64,000 nt of DNA, taken from positions 1-64,000 of the forward strand of contig JAFVAY010000006.1 of the NCBI GenBank assembly GCA_017480325.1, read 5' to 3'. The DNA is from Clostridiales bacterium. GTDB lineage: Bacteria > Bacillota > Clostridia > Saccharofermentanales > Saccharofermentanaceae. The position numbers and the translations under genes were made by a program. The first letter of the stretch is position 1; every line of letters starts with the position of its first letter. Under the pieces are notes generated by a model. It was not told the origin of the DNA and searched no databases. It worked only from the letters and a program-made list of their open reading frames with translations. Below are positions 23,800-31,576 of the stretch, one piece after another.

Positions 23800-24225
23800 T
23801 CAGCGCAGAGTCTCAAGGTAATCCGACAGAATGATCTCTGCCGCCACCTGATCGATCACCTTACGCTGCTTCTTCGCCGACCTTCCGACATCCTTCATGA
23901 ATCTTGATGCGAGTACGGTGGTATACCGCTCATCCTTCATTATGGGAGTGATGCCTGTAGCCTCCTGAAGCTTCCTGCCGAATTCCACGGCAACCTCTTC
24001 CGTATGAGACACCGTACCGTCGGTTCTCGAGGGCTTCCCGAGAACTATTGCCGTTACATTCTTCTCTTTAACTATAGCGGCGATCCTGTCTATTGCCCAT
24101 GCATCATCTACGCCGTTCCAGTTGACCGTCTCGAAGCCTGAAGCCGTGATCAGAAGCTCATCCGACAGAGCGACTCCTATATGCTTCATGCCGAAGTCTA
24201 TTCCCATTATTCTGCCTTTACCCAT
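23800..24225 (-). CDS. ruvX: Holliday-junction resolvase-like / pre-16S rRNA nuclease RuvX (YqgF)
   Basis: 141 residues with the RNase H-like fold: MGIDFGMKHIGVALSD near residue 8 (first catalytic aspartate), IVLGKPSRTDG in the centre, KDERYTT and a C-terminal DQVAAEIIL with the last aspartate. YqgF proteins trim the 5' end of 16S rRNA precursor in E. coli and were predicted resolvases. GAGAGGGA lies just upstream of the ATG. A terminator separates it from ireB, so it may have its own promoter. Confidence 0.93.
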   Translation of the reverse strand: MGKGRIMGIDFGMKHIGVALSDELLITASGFETVNWNGVDDAWAIDRIAAIVKEKNVTAIVLGKPSRTDGTVSHTEEVAVEFGRKLQEATGITPIMKDERYTTVLASRFMKDVGRSAKKQRKVIDQVAAEIILSDYLETLR

Positions 24226-24248
24226 CTGTGTCCCTCTCGTTTCTTAAT

Positions 24249-24277
24249 AAAAAACGGCACCTCAACCCGGGGTGCCG
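24249..24277 (-). terminator. rho-independent terminator between ireB and ruvX
   Basis: Stem CGGCACC / GGTGCCG with a 9-nt loop and six T on the minus strand, in the gap between ireB and ruvX. Confidence 0.88.
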
Positions 24278-24301
24278 CATTATCCCAGTAATAAAGTTAG
24301 T

Positions 24302-24586
24302 TTAAAGCTTGCTGCAATACTCAGAGATAATGACCTCAAGAAGCTCGTCTCTATCGATCCTCTTGATAACTCCTCTGGCGCCCTTGTAGCTTGTGATGTA
24401 CGTAGGATCACCGGAAATAAAGTATCCCACCAGCTGATTGATGGGGTTATAACCCTTCTCCTTAAGAGCATTAAGAACATAGGTCATAAGCTCTTTAACA
24501 TCCTGTGACTTATCTACGTTAAATGTAAATCTGGTTATCTCGCTATCCAACCCTGACACCCCCGTAAAATGTTCCTTACGAATCAT
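24302..24586 (-). CDS. ireB: IreB-family regulatory phosphoprotein
   Basis: 94 residues with the family core LMTYVLNALKEKGYNPINQLVGYFISGDPTYITS and a C-terminal RDELLEVII helix. In Enterococcus IreB is phosphorylated by the kinase IreK and tunes cephalosporin tolerance. The N terminus (HFTGVSGLDSEITRFTFN) is longer and different from the enterococcal one, with threonines that could be phosphorylated. No clear Shine-Dalgarno site is seen at this ATG. It lies 42 nt after mtaB and ends at a strong terminator. Confidence 0.92.
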   Translation of the reverse strand: MIRKEHFTGVSGLDSEITRFTFNVDKSQDVKELMTYVLNALKEKGYNPINQLVGYFISGDPTYITSYKGARGVIKRIDRDELLEVIISEYCSKL

Positions 24587-24628
24587 TCTACCACACTAGG
24601 CTTGAATTAATAAGTTTATTTTAATATT

Positions 24629-25948
24629 TTATAAAACTTTACAAATAACGGCCGCATACATACTGTCTTCGGCGATCACCTTTACAACGGAGCCGATATT
24701 TAACTCCTCCCCATCCTCGGGATAGACGATCGCCTGAACATAATCTTCCGTATAACCGGAATAATGCTCTTCATACTTCGCCTCTATCAGGACTTCGCGG
24801 ACCTTCCCTACCAGCGATTTTGCATACATGCACTCCCTGTCTTCTGAAAGGTTACGTAAAATCTCGCCTCTTTGCTTCTTCACAAGCCCGTCTACCTGAA
24901 TCATCCCGGCGGCTTTTGTTCCCTTCCTTATGGAATAAGGAAATACATGCACCTTATCGATTCCGCACTTCTCGACGAACTCAAGGGTCTCGTTAAATTC
25001 CTCGTCCGTCTCCCCCGGGAATCCTACGATTATATCGGTAGTAAGCTTCATGGTAGGGAACTGACCGCGAAGAAGCTTTACCTTCTCCATGTAAAGTGCG
25101 GTATCATATTTCCTGTTCATCCTCTTAAGTACGGTGTCGCTTCCGCTTTGTAAAGACAGATGGAAATGAGGACACATCTTGCCGATCTTTCCCATTCCGT
25201 CTATAAAGTAAGGCGTAAGGCTCGATGGCTCAAGCGATCCGAGTCTGATTCTCTCTATTCCCTCAACTGACGCAATATCATTAAGAACAGCAAGCAACGA
25301 CTCTATCCCCTCGCCTCTGTCGGCGCCGTACGAACACACTTCAATTCCCGAGACGATTATCTCCTTGAACCCTGATGCGGCGAGGTTACGCGCCTCCTCC
25401 ACTATATTCTCGCGGCTTCTCGAAGCAATCCTTCCCCTCGCGAAAGGAATGATGCAGAACGTGCAGAAATTATTGCATCCGTCCTGTATCTTCATGAACG
25501 CCCTCGACCCTTCGGGGGAGATTATCGTACCGAAGTCGTGGTATTCGTCTTTCTTCGTAAGTTCCGGTCTGCTGTGTGAGGATGAATGCTTCAGGTCCTT
25601 TTCGCGTGTGAGGATAAACTCCTCTACCCTTTTTACTATGTCCTTCTTATCGCGGGTGCCAAGTACAATATCGGCATCCACAACTCCGTCCGCCATCTCC
25701 GAAGCGCATCCCATGGCTACGACCACGGCATCAGGCTTGTATCTTGCAACGCTTCTAAGGCTCTGACGCGATTTCCTGTCAGCTTCACCCGTCACCGTGC
25801 ATGTGTTGATCACGCAGATATCGGCTTCAAAGACATCCGTGGTACTCTGGTACCCCGAAGAAATAAAAAGCTCGCGTGCCGCATCAGTCTCATACTGATT
25901 GACGCGACACCCGAGTGTGTGAAAATAAACCTTTCCTTTGGAAGACAT
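24629..25948 (-). CDS. mtaB: tRNA N6-threonylcarbamoyladenosine C2-methylthiotransferase
   Basis: 439 residues of the MiaB/MtaB radical-SAM family. The N-terminal UPF0004 domain has cysteines in TLGCRVNQYE, INTCTVT and AMGCASE for one cluster; the radical-SAM CxxxCxxC is in CNNFCTFCII near residue 150; a C-terminal TRAM domain follows. TLGCRVNQYE favours MtaB over MiaB, so the product should thiomethylate t6A at position 37 of ANN-decoding tRNAs. Its ATG overlaps the aspS stop by 1 nt (TAATG). Confidence 0.93.
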   Translation of the reverse strand: MSSKGKVYFHTLGCRVNQYETDAARELFISSGYQSTTDVFEADICVINTCTVTGEADRKSRQSLRSVARYKPDAVVVAMGCASEMADGVVDADIVLGTRDKKDIVKRVEEFILTREKDLKHSSSHSRPELTKKDEYHDFGTIISPEGSRAFMKIQDGCNNFCTFCIIPFARGRIASRSRENIVEEARNLAASGFKEIIVSGIEVCSYGADRGEGIESLLAVLNDIASVEGIERIRLGSLEPSSLTPYFIDGMGKIGKMCPHFHLSLQSGSDTVLKRMNRKYDTALYMEKVKLLRGQFPTMKLTTDIIVGFPGETDEEFNETLEFVEKCGIDKVHVFPYSIRKGTKAAGMIQVDGLVKKQRGEILRNLSEDRECMYAKSLVGKVREVLIEAKYEEHYSGYTEDYVQAIVYPEDGEELNIGSVVKVIAEDSMYAAVICKVL

Positions 25949-27696
25949 TACTGTCTAACCTTGATGTGAACCTCACGAAGCTGCTGCTCTGTAACATCTC
26001 CGGGAGCTCCGCACAGAAGATCCTGGGCATTTCCGTTCATAGGGAAAGCGATGACCTCACGGATGGACTCCTCGTTCCTCATGAGCATGATCATACGATC
26101 AACGCCGGGAGCCATTCCCGCGTGAGGGGGAGCACCATACTGGAATGCGTTATAAAGGGCTCCGAATCTGACCTTGAGCTCCTCCTCGGAGTAGCCTGCA
26201 ATCTCGAAAGCCTTCTTCATTATCTCTACATCATGGTTACGAACAGCACCGGAGGACAGCTCTACACCGTTACATACGATATCGTACTGATATGCGAGTA
26301 TATCCTCGGGCTTCTTGGTGTTAAGAGCCTCGAGTCCGCCCTGAGGCATGGAGAAAGGATTGTGAGTGAAGATATACTTCCTCGTCTCCTTGTCATACTC
26401 ATACATAGGGAAGTCATTAACATAGCAGAAACGGAATGCGTTCTTCTCGATAAGATCAAGTCTTACGCCCAGCTCATTTCTGATCTTGCCTGCACACTCA
26501 TTAGCCTTAGCCTCCGAATCTGCGATGAAAAATATCGTATCTCCCTGCTGTAATCCTGCAATAGAAGCAAGCTCGGACTTCATATCATCGGGAATAAACT
26601 TATCGATAGGTCCCTTATAGGACATGTCCTCGAGGACCTCTAAGTACCCCAAACCACCCATGCCGAGCTCATCCTGAGCGAACTTCAGCATCTTCTCATG
26701 CTGACCCTTCGAGAGCTTGGCGTGAACATTGATGGCACGGACAGTCTTACCGATGAAAGCCTTGAAGGTGCAGCGGGAGAAGAACTCAGTTACATCGATA
26801 ATTCTAAGAGGGTTTCTCAGGTCGGGCTTATCCGAACCGAATTCAAGCATTGCCTGCTTATAAGGAATGATGGGATAAGGTGCCTCAGTAACTACTGACC
26901 CTTCGGGAGCAAACTTCTTAAATGCCTTAGTAAGGATCTGCTCACCTACAGCGAAAACGTCCTCCTGTGTCGCGAAGCTCATCTCGAAGTCAAGCTGATA
27001 GAACTCTCCGGGGGATCTGTCTGCTCTTGCATCCTCATCTCTGAAGCAGGGTGCGATCTGATAATACTTATCAAAGCCGGACACCATCAGAAGCTGCTTG
27101 AACTGCTGAGGAGCCTGAGGAAGAGCGTAGAACTTGCCCTTATATTTTCTGGAAGGAACGATATAGTCTCTGGCGCCCTCAGGAGAAGACGCTGTGAGGA
27201 TAGGAGTCTGGAACTCCACGAATCCCATGCTCTCCATCTCTGATCTTAAGTATGAGATAACCTTGGAGCGGAAGAGGATATTGTCCTTGACCTTCCTGTT
27301 ACGAAGATCGAGATACCTGTACTTAAGTCTTACATCCTCCCTGATCTCCTTGGAGGTCTGAACCTCGAAGGGAAGCTGGGAGTATATCTTACCTAAGACA
27401 TCGACCTTCTTACAGTCAAGCTCGATGGTTCCTGTCTCGATCTTGGGATTATATGTCTCCTCGTCTCGGTGCTCGATAACGCCCTCGACGCTTATGCACT
27501 CCTCTTTTACAAGTCCGTCAAGAAGAGTCGTATCTCTCATAACCACCTGAAGGACGCCGTACTGATCGCGAAGATCTATGAAGGATACTCCGCCGTGGTC
27601 TCTTATATTCTCGATCCAGCCGCAGGCGCGAATCGTAGCTCCGACATCTGCCTCGGAGATCTCGTTTATTACCTTATCTCTGTAGATGTTTGCCAT
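25948..27696 (-). CDS. aspS: aspartyl-tRNA synthetase
   Basis: 582 residues of the bacterial-type class II enzyme: OB-fold anticodon domain (about 1-110), catalytic core with motif 2 FRDEDARADRSPGEFYQLD and motif 3 GMAPGVDRMIM, and the bacterial GAD insertion (about 280-410). It charges tRNA-Asp in the cytosol. ATG 27696 is preferred, with GGGG 9 nt upstream; the frame could start 5 codons earlier. First gene of aspS-mtaB-ireB. Its promoter overlaps that of the divergent glycosyltransferase gene. Confidence 0.96.
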   Translation of the reverse strand: MANIYRDKVINEISEADVGATIRACGWIENIRDHGGVSFIDLRDQYGVLQVVMRDTTLLDGLVKEECISVEGVIEHRDEETYNPKIETGTIELDCKKVDVLGKIYSQLPFEVQTSKEIREDVRLKYRYLDLRNRKVKDNILFRSKVISYLRSEMESMGFVEFQTPILTASSPEGARDYIVPSRKYKGKFYALPQAPQQFKQLLMVSGFDKYYQIAPCFRDEDARADRSPGEFYQLDFEMSFATQEDVFAVGEQILTKAFKKFAPEGSVVTEAPYPIIPYKQAMLEFGSDKPDLRNPLRIIDVTEFFSRCTFKAFIGKTVRAINVHAKLSKGQHEKMLKFAQDELGMGGLGYLEVLEDMSYKGPIDKFIPDDMKSELASIAGLQQGDTIFFIADSEAKANECAGKIRNELGVRLDLIEKNAFRFCYVNDFPMYEYDKETRKYIFTHNPFSMPQGGLEALNTKKPEDILAYQYDIVCNGVELSSGAVRNHDVEIMKKAFEIAGYSEEELKVRFGALYNAFQYGAPPHAGMAPGVDRMIMLMRNEESIREVIAFPMNGNAQDLLCGAPGDVTEQQLREVHIKVRQ

Positions 27697-27730
27697 TGCA
27701 AATAACCCCATTTAATTAAAATACCCGAAG

Positions 27731-27759
27731 ATGTTATTACATTACCCGTGGGTTGTCAA
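27731..27759 (-). promoter_or_regulatory. aspS promoter
   Basis: On the minus strand TTGACA (27759-27754), 17-nt spacer, TAACAT (27736-27731). The -35 occupies the same base pairs as the -35 of the opposite promoter. Confidence 0.65.
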
Positions 27760-27789
27760 ACAACGCTTTATTTTATTATAATAGCGCCA
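27753..27789 (+). promoter_or_regulatory. glycosyltransferase promoter predicting a leaderless mRNA
   Basis: TTGTCA (27753-27758), 18-nt spacer, TATAAT (27777-27782), then six bases and the ATG at 27789. Transcription should begin at or within 1-2 nt of the A of ATG, leaving no room for a Shine-Dalgarno site; none is present. Confidence 0.7.
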
Positions 27790-28988
27790 TGCGTAAGATA
27801 GGTTTTGTTATTCCCTGGTACGGCGATAAGATCCCCGGAGGTGCTGAGGCAGAGCTCAGAGGCATCGCGAAGCATCTTCAGACCTCAGGTATGGAGCTTG
27901 AGATTCTGACCACCTGCGTCAGGGAGTTCTCCTCCGACTGGTCGGTGAACTTCTATAAGGAGGGTCCCGCCGAAGAAGGCGGTCTTAAGGTCATAAGATT
28001 TCCCGTAAGAAAGAGGGATACCACCGCCTTCGATGAGATCAACCTTAAGTTTATTAAGGGTATCCCCGTCACACCCGAGGAGGAGCAGACCTTCATGAGA
28101 GAGATGGTAAACTCCCCCAAGCTTTATGAATACATAGAAGCCAATAAGGACGACTACGCCTTATTCGTCCATATTCCCTATATGTTCGGCACCGCCTACT
28201 ACGGAATACAGGTAGCACCTGAGAAATCAGTGCTTATCCCCTGCCTTCACGAGGAAGCCTACGCTCACATCAGTCTATATAAGGACGTATTCAGTAAGCT
28301 TGCCGGCATGATTTATCTGTCGAGGCCCGAGATGGAGCTCGCAAACTCTCTTTACGATCTGTCGGGAGTAAAGCAGGCAGTCCTCGGTGCCGGAGTCGAC
28401 TCGGACTTCGAGCCGGATCCTGACCGATTCCGCGAGAAGTTTAAGCTTAACGACCCCTTCATTCTCTATGCAGGCCGCAAGGACACAGGCAAGAACGTCG
28501 ATGTGCTCATCAGATACTTCAGAGAGTTCAGAAGGCGTAACCCTTCCATCAGCGCCTTGAAGCTCGTCCTTATAGGCGGAGGCAAGATCGACATCCCCTC
28601 AGACATCGCCTCAGAGGTGATCGATCTCGGCTTTGTTGACAGAGAGGATAAGTACGACGCCTGCGCGGCTTCCCTATGTCTTTGTCAGCCCTCTACCCAC
28701 GAGAGCTTCTCCATAGTAATTATGGAAAGCTGGCTGTGTGAACGCCCGGTCTTAGTTCACGAGGGCTGCGATGTTACCACCGCCTTTGCCAAGGAGTCCA
28801 ACTCCGGTCTTTACTTCAATGATTTCTATGACTTCGAGGGTGCCGTCAAGTTCTTTATCGACAATCCGGACAAGGCTGACACCATGGGCAGGACAGGCCG
28901 CCAATATGTTCTCGAGCGCTTCACCTGGGATGTTATAAAAGATAAATTCACCAAGTTCTTCAAGGAGGCTTCACATGACGAAGATTAA
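27789..28988 (+). CDS. family 4 glycosyltransferase
   Basis: 399 residues with the GT-B fold of GT4 enzymes: N-terminal strand RKIGFVIPWYG with the following GGAE loop, and a C-terminal domain with FILYAGRKDTGKNVDVL and the sugar-nucleotide site HESFSIVIMESWLCERPV (E-x7-E). It should transfer a sugar from a nucleotide donor to an unknown acceptor, likely a surface polymer. The start at 27789 is chosen because it begins the conserved first strand; there is no Shine-Dalgarno site, in line with the promoter position. It overlaps the HPr-like gene by 14 nt. Confidence 0.9.
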   Translation: MRKIGFVIPWYGDKIPGGAEAELRGIAKHLQTSGMELEILTTCVREFSSDWSVNFYKEGPAEEGGLKVIRFPVRKRDTTAFDEINLKFIKGIPVTPEEEQTFMREMVNSPKLYEYIEANKDDYALFVHIPYMFGTAYYGIQVAPEKSVLIPCLHEEAYAHISLYKDVFSKLAGMIYLSRPEMELANSLYDLSGVKQAVLGAGVDSDFEPDPDRFREKFKLNDPFILYAGRKDTGKNVDVLIRYFREFRRRNPSISALKLVLIGGGKIDIPSDIASEVIDLGFVDREDKYDACAASLCLCQPSTHESFSIVIMESWLCERPVLVHEGCDVTTAFAKESNSGLYFNDFYDFEGAVKFFIDNPDKADTMGRTGRQYVLERFTWDVIKDKFTKFFKEASHDED

Positions 28989-29205
28989 CGTAAGACTCAT
29001 GACCATTAACGATGTAAAGGATTTTGTAACCGCAGCCAATTTCTGCAGCTACGATGTGGATCTGGTATCAGGACGATATAACGTAGATGCCAAGAGCCTC
29101 ATGGGCATATTCAGCATCGTCCCCTCAGAGAAGCTGGAATGTAATATCTATTCCGATGACTGTGAGGAGTTCCTTAAGGCTATAGACGCCTTTATCGTTA
29201 AGTAA
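28975..29205 (+). CDS. HPr-like protein lacking the phospho-accepting histidine
   Basis: 76 residues with the HPr fold signature VDAKSLMGIFSI, including Ser41 at the place of regulatory Ser46. The segment that should hold GLHARPA reads MTINDVKDF, so there is no histidine for phosphoenolpyruvate-dependent phosphotransfer. Such proteins are seen in Clostridia and may act as regulatory decoys like Crh of Bacillus, which keeps Ser46 but lacks His15. That analogy is inference. It is coupled to the glycosyltransferase by overlap and ends immediately against the convergent rnr stop. Confidence 0.8.
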   Translation: MTKINVRLMTINDVKDFVTAANFCSYDVDLVSGRYNVDAKSLMGIFSIVPSEKLECNIYSDDCEEFLKAIDAFIVK

Positions 29206-31176
29206 TCAGCGTCTTCCCTTACGATTACGCTTAAGCTTTCTTCTGCCGGGACCCTTGTCACCGGCATTTTTGACGTTTCTCCCGCCTGACCTTCTCTCGA
29301 AGCCCTCCTCGAAGACGAAGTCTATCTTGGCAGCCTCGGTGTCCACGCTTGCCACCACGACTCTGACCTTCATGCCGATATTAAGCTTAAGGCCACCTCT
29401 CGCACCCACTGCGCGATACATCCTCTCATCGAATATATAGTGATCCGACATAGTCCTGAAGGGCACGAAGCCTTCAGCGGTGCTGTCAAGCATCACGAAG
29501 ACTCCTGAGGAGATAATAGACGTGATATAGCCGTCAAAGTGCTCTCCTATATGCTTCTTCATGAATTCGCATATCTTGATGTTCTTAGAGGCTCTCTCGG
29601 CATCGACGCTGTTACGCTCCATATCCGAGCTGTGGTCAGCTACCGCCGCCACCAGACCGCCGTAATGCCTCTTGTTATCCTCTCCGTGAAGATAGCTCTT
29701 GATTATCCTGTGGATATAGAGGTCAGGGTATCTTCTTATCGGACTTGTAAAGTGACAGTAGTACTTCGATGCCAGCCCGAAATGCCCCAGATTCCTCTCA
29801 CTGTAGCAAGCCTTCGCCATGGACCTTAGAAGCACCTGGTCAAGCATCGGCCGTGCCTCATCATCCCTTACGCTGTCCATAAATCTTACGACATCTATAG
29901 GCTCCACGTCTCCCGACAGCTTTCCCATGGCGCCGAAGGATCTGGCGATACGGGAGAATCTGGCAAGCTTTATGGGATCCGGATCCTCATGAATTCTGTA
30001 GACGAAGGGATACTTAAGCTTGAAGAATTTCTCGGCAATAAACTCATTGGCACATATCATGAACTGCTCGATTATGCCGTTAGTAAAGCTTATGGGATGG
30101 GGCATAACATCTATAGGATCCCCATTATCATCTAAGATCACATCTGTCTCTGGGAAGTTGAAGTTAATAGCGCCTCTTCCGTCTCTCATCCTCTTTAATA
30201 TCTCGGACAGAAGCTTCATATCGGTAAGCATGGGAAGGATCGGACCGTATTCCCTCTCATCCTCCTCTGTGGGCTCCGTGAGAAGACGGTAGCATTCGTT
30301 ATAGCTCATTCTTCTGTCGGATCTTATAACGCTCTCATAGACATCTCCGTCGTAGGTAATGCCGTCCTGGTCCACGTACATTTCAGCGGTCATGGTAAGG
30401 CGGTCAACATTGGGATTAAGACTGCAAAGCCCGTTGGAAAGCTTAGGGGGCAGCATGGGAATGACCCGATCCACGAGGTAAACCGATGTACCTCGAAGTC
30501 TTGCCTCACCGTCAAGAAGGGTATTCTCCTTAACGTAGTCCGATACGTCGGCTATGTGTACATAAAGCTTGTAATTATTGTTATCAAGCCTTCTTATGGA
30601 TATGGCATCATCTAGATCCTTGGCATCCTCACCGTCTATGGTGATAGTAAGAAGATCCCTAAGATCCCTTCTCCCGGCCTTGATCTGCTCATCTATAAGC
30701 TTCGGATCGGGATTAACGGGAAGATCACTGACTTCAGCTGTCACGCCCTCCGGGAAGGTCTGAGACAAGCCGTACTGCCTTAATACCGACAGCATCCTTA
30801 CATCGTTATTACCCACGTCTCCCAGGACCTCAACGATCCTGCCTCTGAAGTCTCTGTTGGGATTATCGGGGTTTATTATCTCGCATACTACGGTCATTCT
30901 GTAGGGCGCACCGTTAAGATTCTCCCTGTCGATATGAACCACACCGAAGTCCGTCTCCCTGAAAGCTCTGTCAGGATATACATCACCGGCGTCGCCGTTC
31001 TGAACAAGAAGTCCTATTACCTGATTTTTTACCATCAGAGGGCCACGAGGCTTAAGCTCCGAATAATTCCTCGGGGCATCGGATGATATGCCTTCCGCGG
31101 CAGCTCGTCTTTGTTGCTGTCTAAGGCTCATATTAAGTGCTGAATTACTCATGCTTTTATTCTTATATCTTGTCAT
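29206..31176 (-). CDS. rnr: ribonuclease R
   Basis: 656 residues from ATG 31176 (GGGAGAAG upstream); ATG 31191 is an in-frame alternative. Cold-shock-type domains lie in the first ~170 residues, the RNB exonuclease domain follows with TIDGEDAKDLDDAIS near residue 195 (metal-binding aspartates), and a C-terminal S1 domain (GYITSIISSGVFVMLDS) precedes a basic tail rich in K, R and G. The enzyme degrades structured RNA 3' to 5'. It is shorter at the N terminus than the E. coli form. secG upstream has its own terminator. Confidence 0.94.
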   Translation of the reverse strand: MTRYKNKSMSNSALNMSLRQQQRRAAAEGISSDAPRNYSELKPRGPLMVKNQVIGLLVQNGDAGDVYPDRAFRETDFGVVHIDRENLNGAPYRMTVVCEIINPDNPNRDFRGRIVEVLGDVGNNDVRMLSVLRQYGLSQTFPEGVTAEVSDLPVNPDPKLIDEQIKAGRRDLRDLLTITIDGEDAKDLDDAISIRRLDNNNYKLYVHIADVSDYVKENTLLDGEARLRGTSVYLVDRVIPMLPPKLSNGLCSLNPNVDRLTMTAEMYVDQDGITYDGDVYESVIRSDRRMSYNECYRLLTEPTEEDEREYGPILPMLTDMKLLSEILKRMRDGRGAINFNFPETDVILDDNGDPIDVMPHPISFTNGIIEQFMICANEFIAEKFFKLKYPFVYRIHEDPDPIKLARFSRIARSFGAMGKLSGDVEPIDVVRFMDSVRDDEARPMLDQVLLRSMAKACYSERNLGHFGLASKYYCHFTSPIRRYPDLYIHRIIKSYLHGEDNKRHYGGLVAAVADHSSDMERNSVDAERASKNIKICEFMKKHIGEHFDGYITSIISSGVFVMLDSTAEGFVPFRTMSDHYIFDERMYRAVGARGGLKLNIGMKVRVVVASVDTEAAKIDFVFEEGFERRSGGRNVKNAGDKGPGRRKLKRNRKGRR

Positions 31177-31210
31177 GATCACTTCTCCCATTATGGTGAA
31201 AGTATAATAC

Positions 31211-31238
31211 AAAAAGACCGCACCATTAAGATGCGGTC
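31211..31238 (-). terminator. rho-independent terminator of secG
   Basis: Stem GACCGCA / TGCGGTC with a 9-nt loop and five T on the minus strand. Confidence 0.88.
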
Positions 31239-31262
31239 CGGTAAATCAATGTAAAGCTTAAA

Positions 31263-31514
31263 TCAAAAGCCCTTGGTAACTGCGAAGTAAAGTACGATAG
31301 ATGTAACTGCGAAGAGGATAGCAACAAGCTTAGTAGCCTGCTTAAGTCTCTCCTCTAATGTCTGTCCCTTGGACTTGCTGTAGTAAGAGTCATTGGATGA
31401 ACCTGTGATGGCACCCATACCCTGATCATTACCCTCCTGTGCGAGGAAAAGAACGACCATCAGCACACCAAGGACGATATCGATTATAGATAAAATTATA
31501 TCAAGTACGCTCAT
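31263..31514 (-). CDS. secG: preprotein translocase subunit SecG
   Basis: 83 residues with two membrane segments (about 4-26 and 62-80) and the conserved middle AQEGNDQGMGAITGSSNDSYYSK. It assists SecYE in protein export. AGGAGG precedes the ATG. In many Firmicutes secG lies directly before rnr as here. Confidence 0.95.
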   Translation of the reverse strand: MSVLDIILSIIDIVLGVLMVVLFLAQEGNDQGMGAITGSSNDSYYSKSKGQTLEERLKQATKLVAILFAVTSIVLYFAVTKGF

Positions 31515-31576
31515 TAATAAGCCTCCTAATAGTTTCAGCCGTAAGATAATATCATACGGTTATTCTTTGTGCAAAC

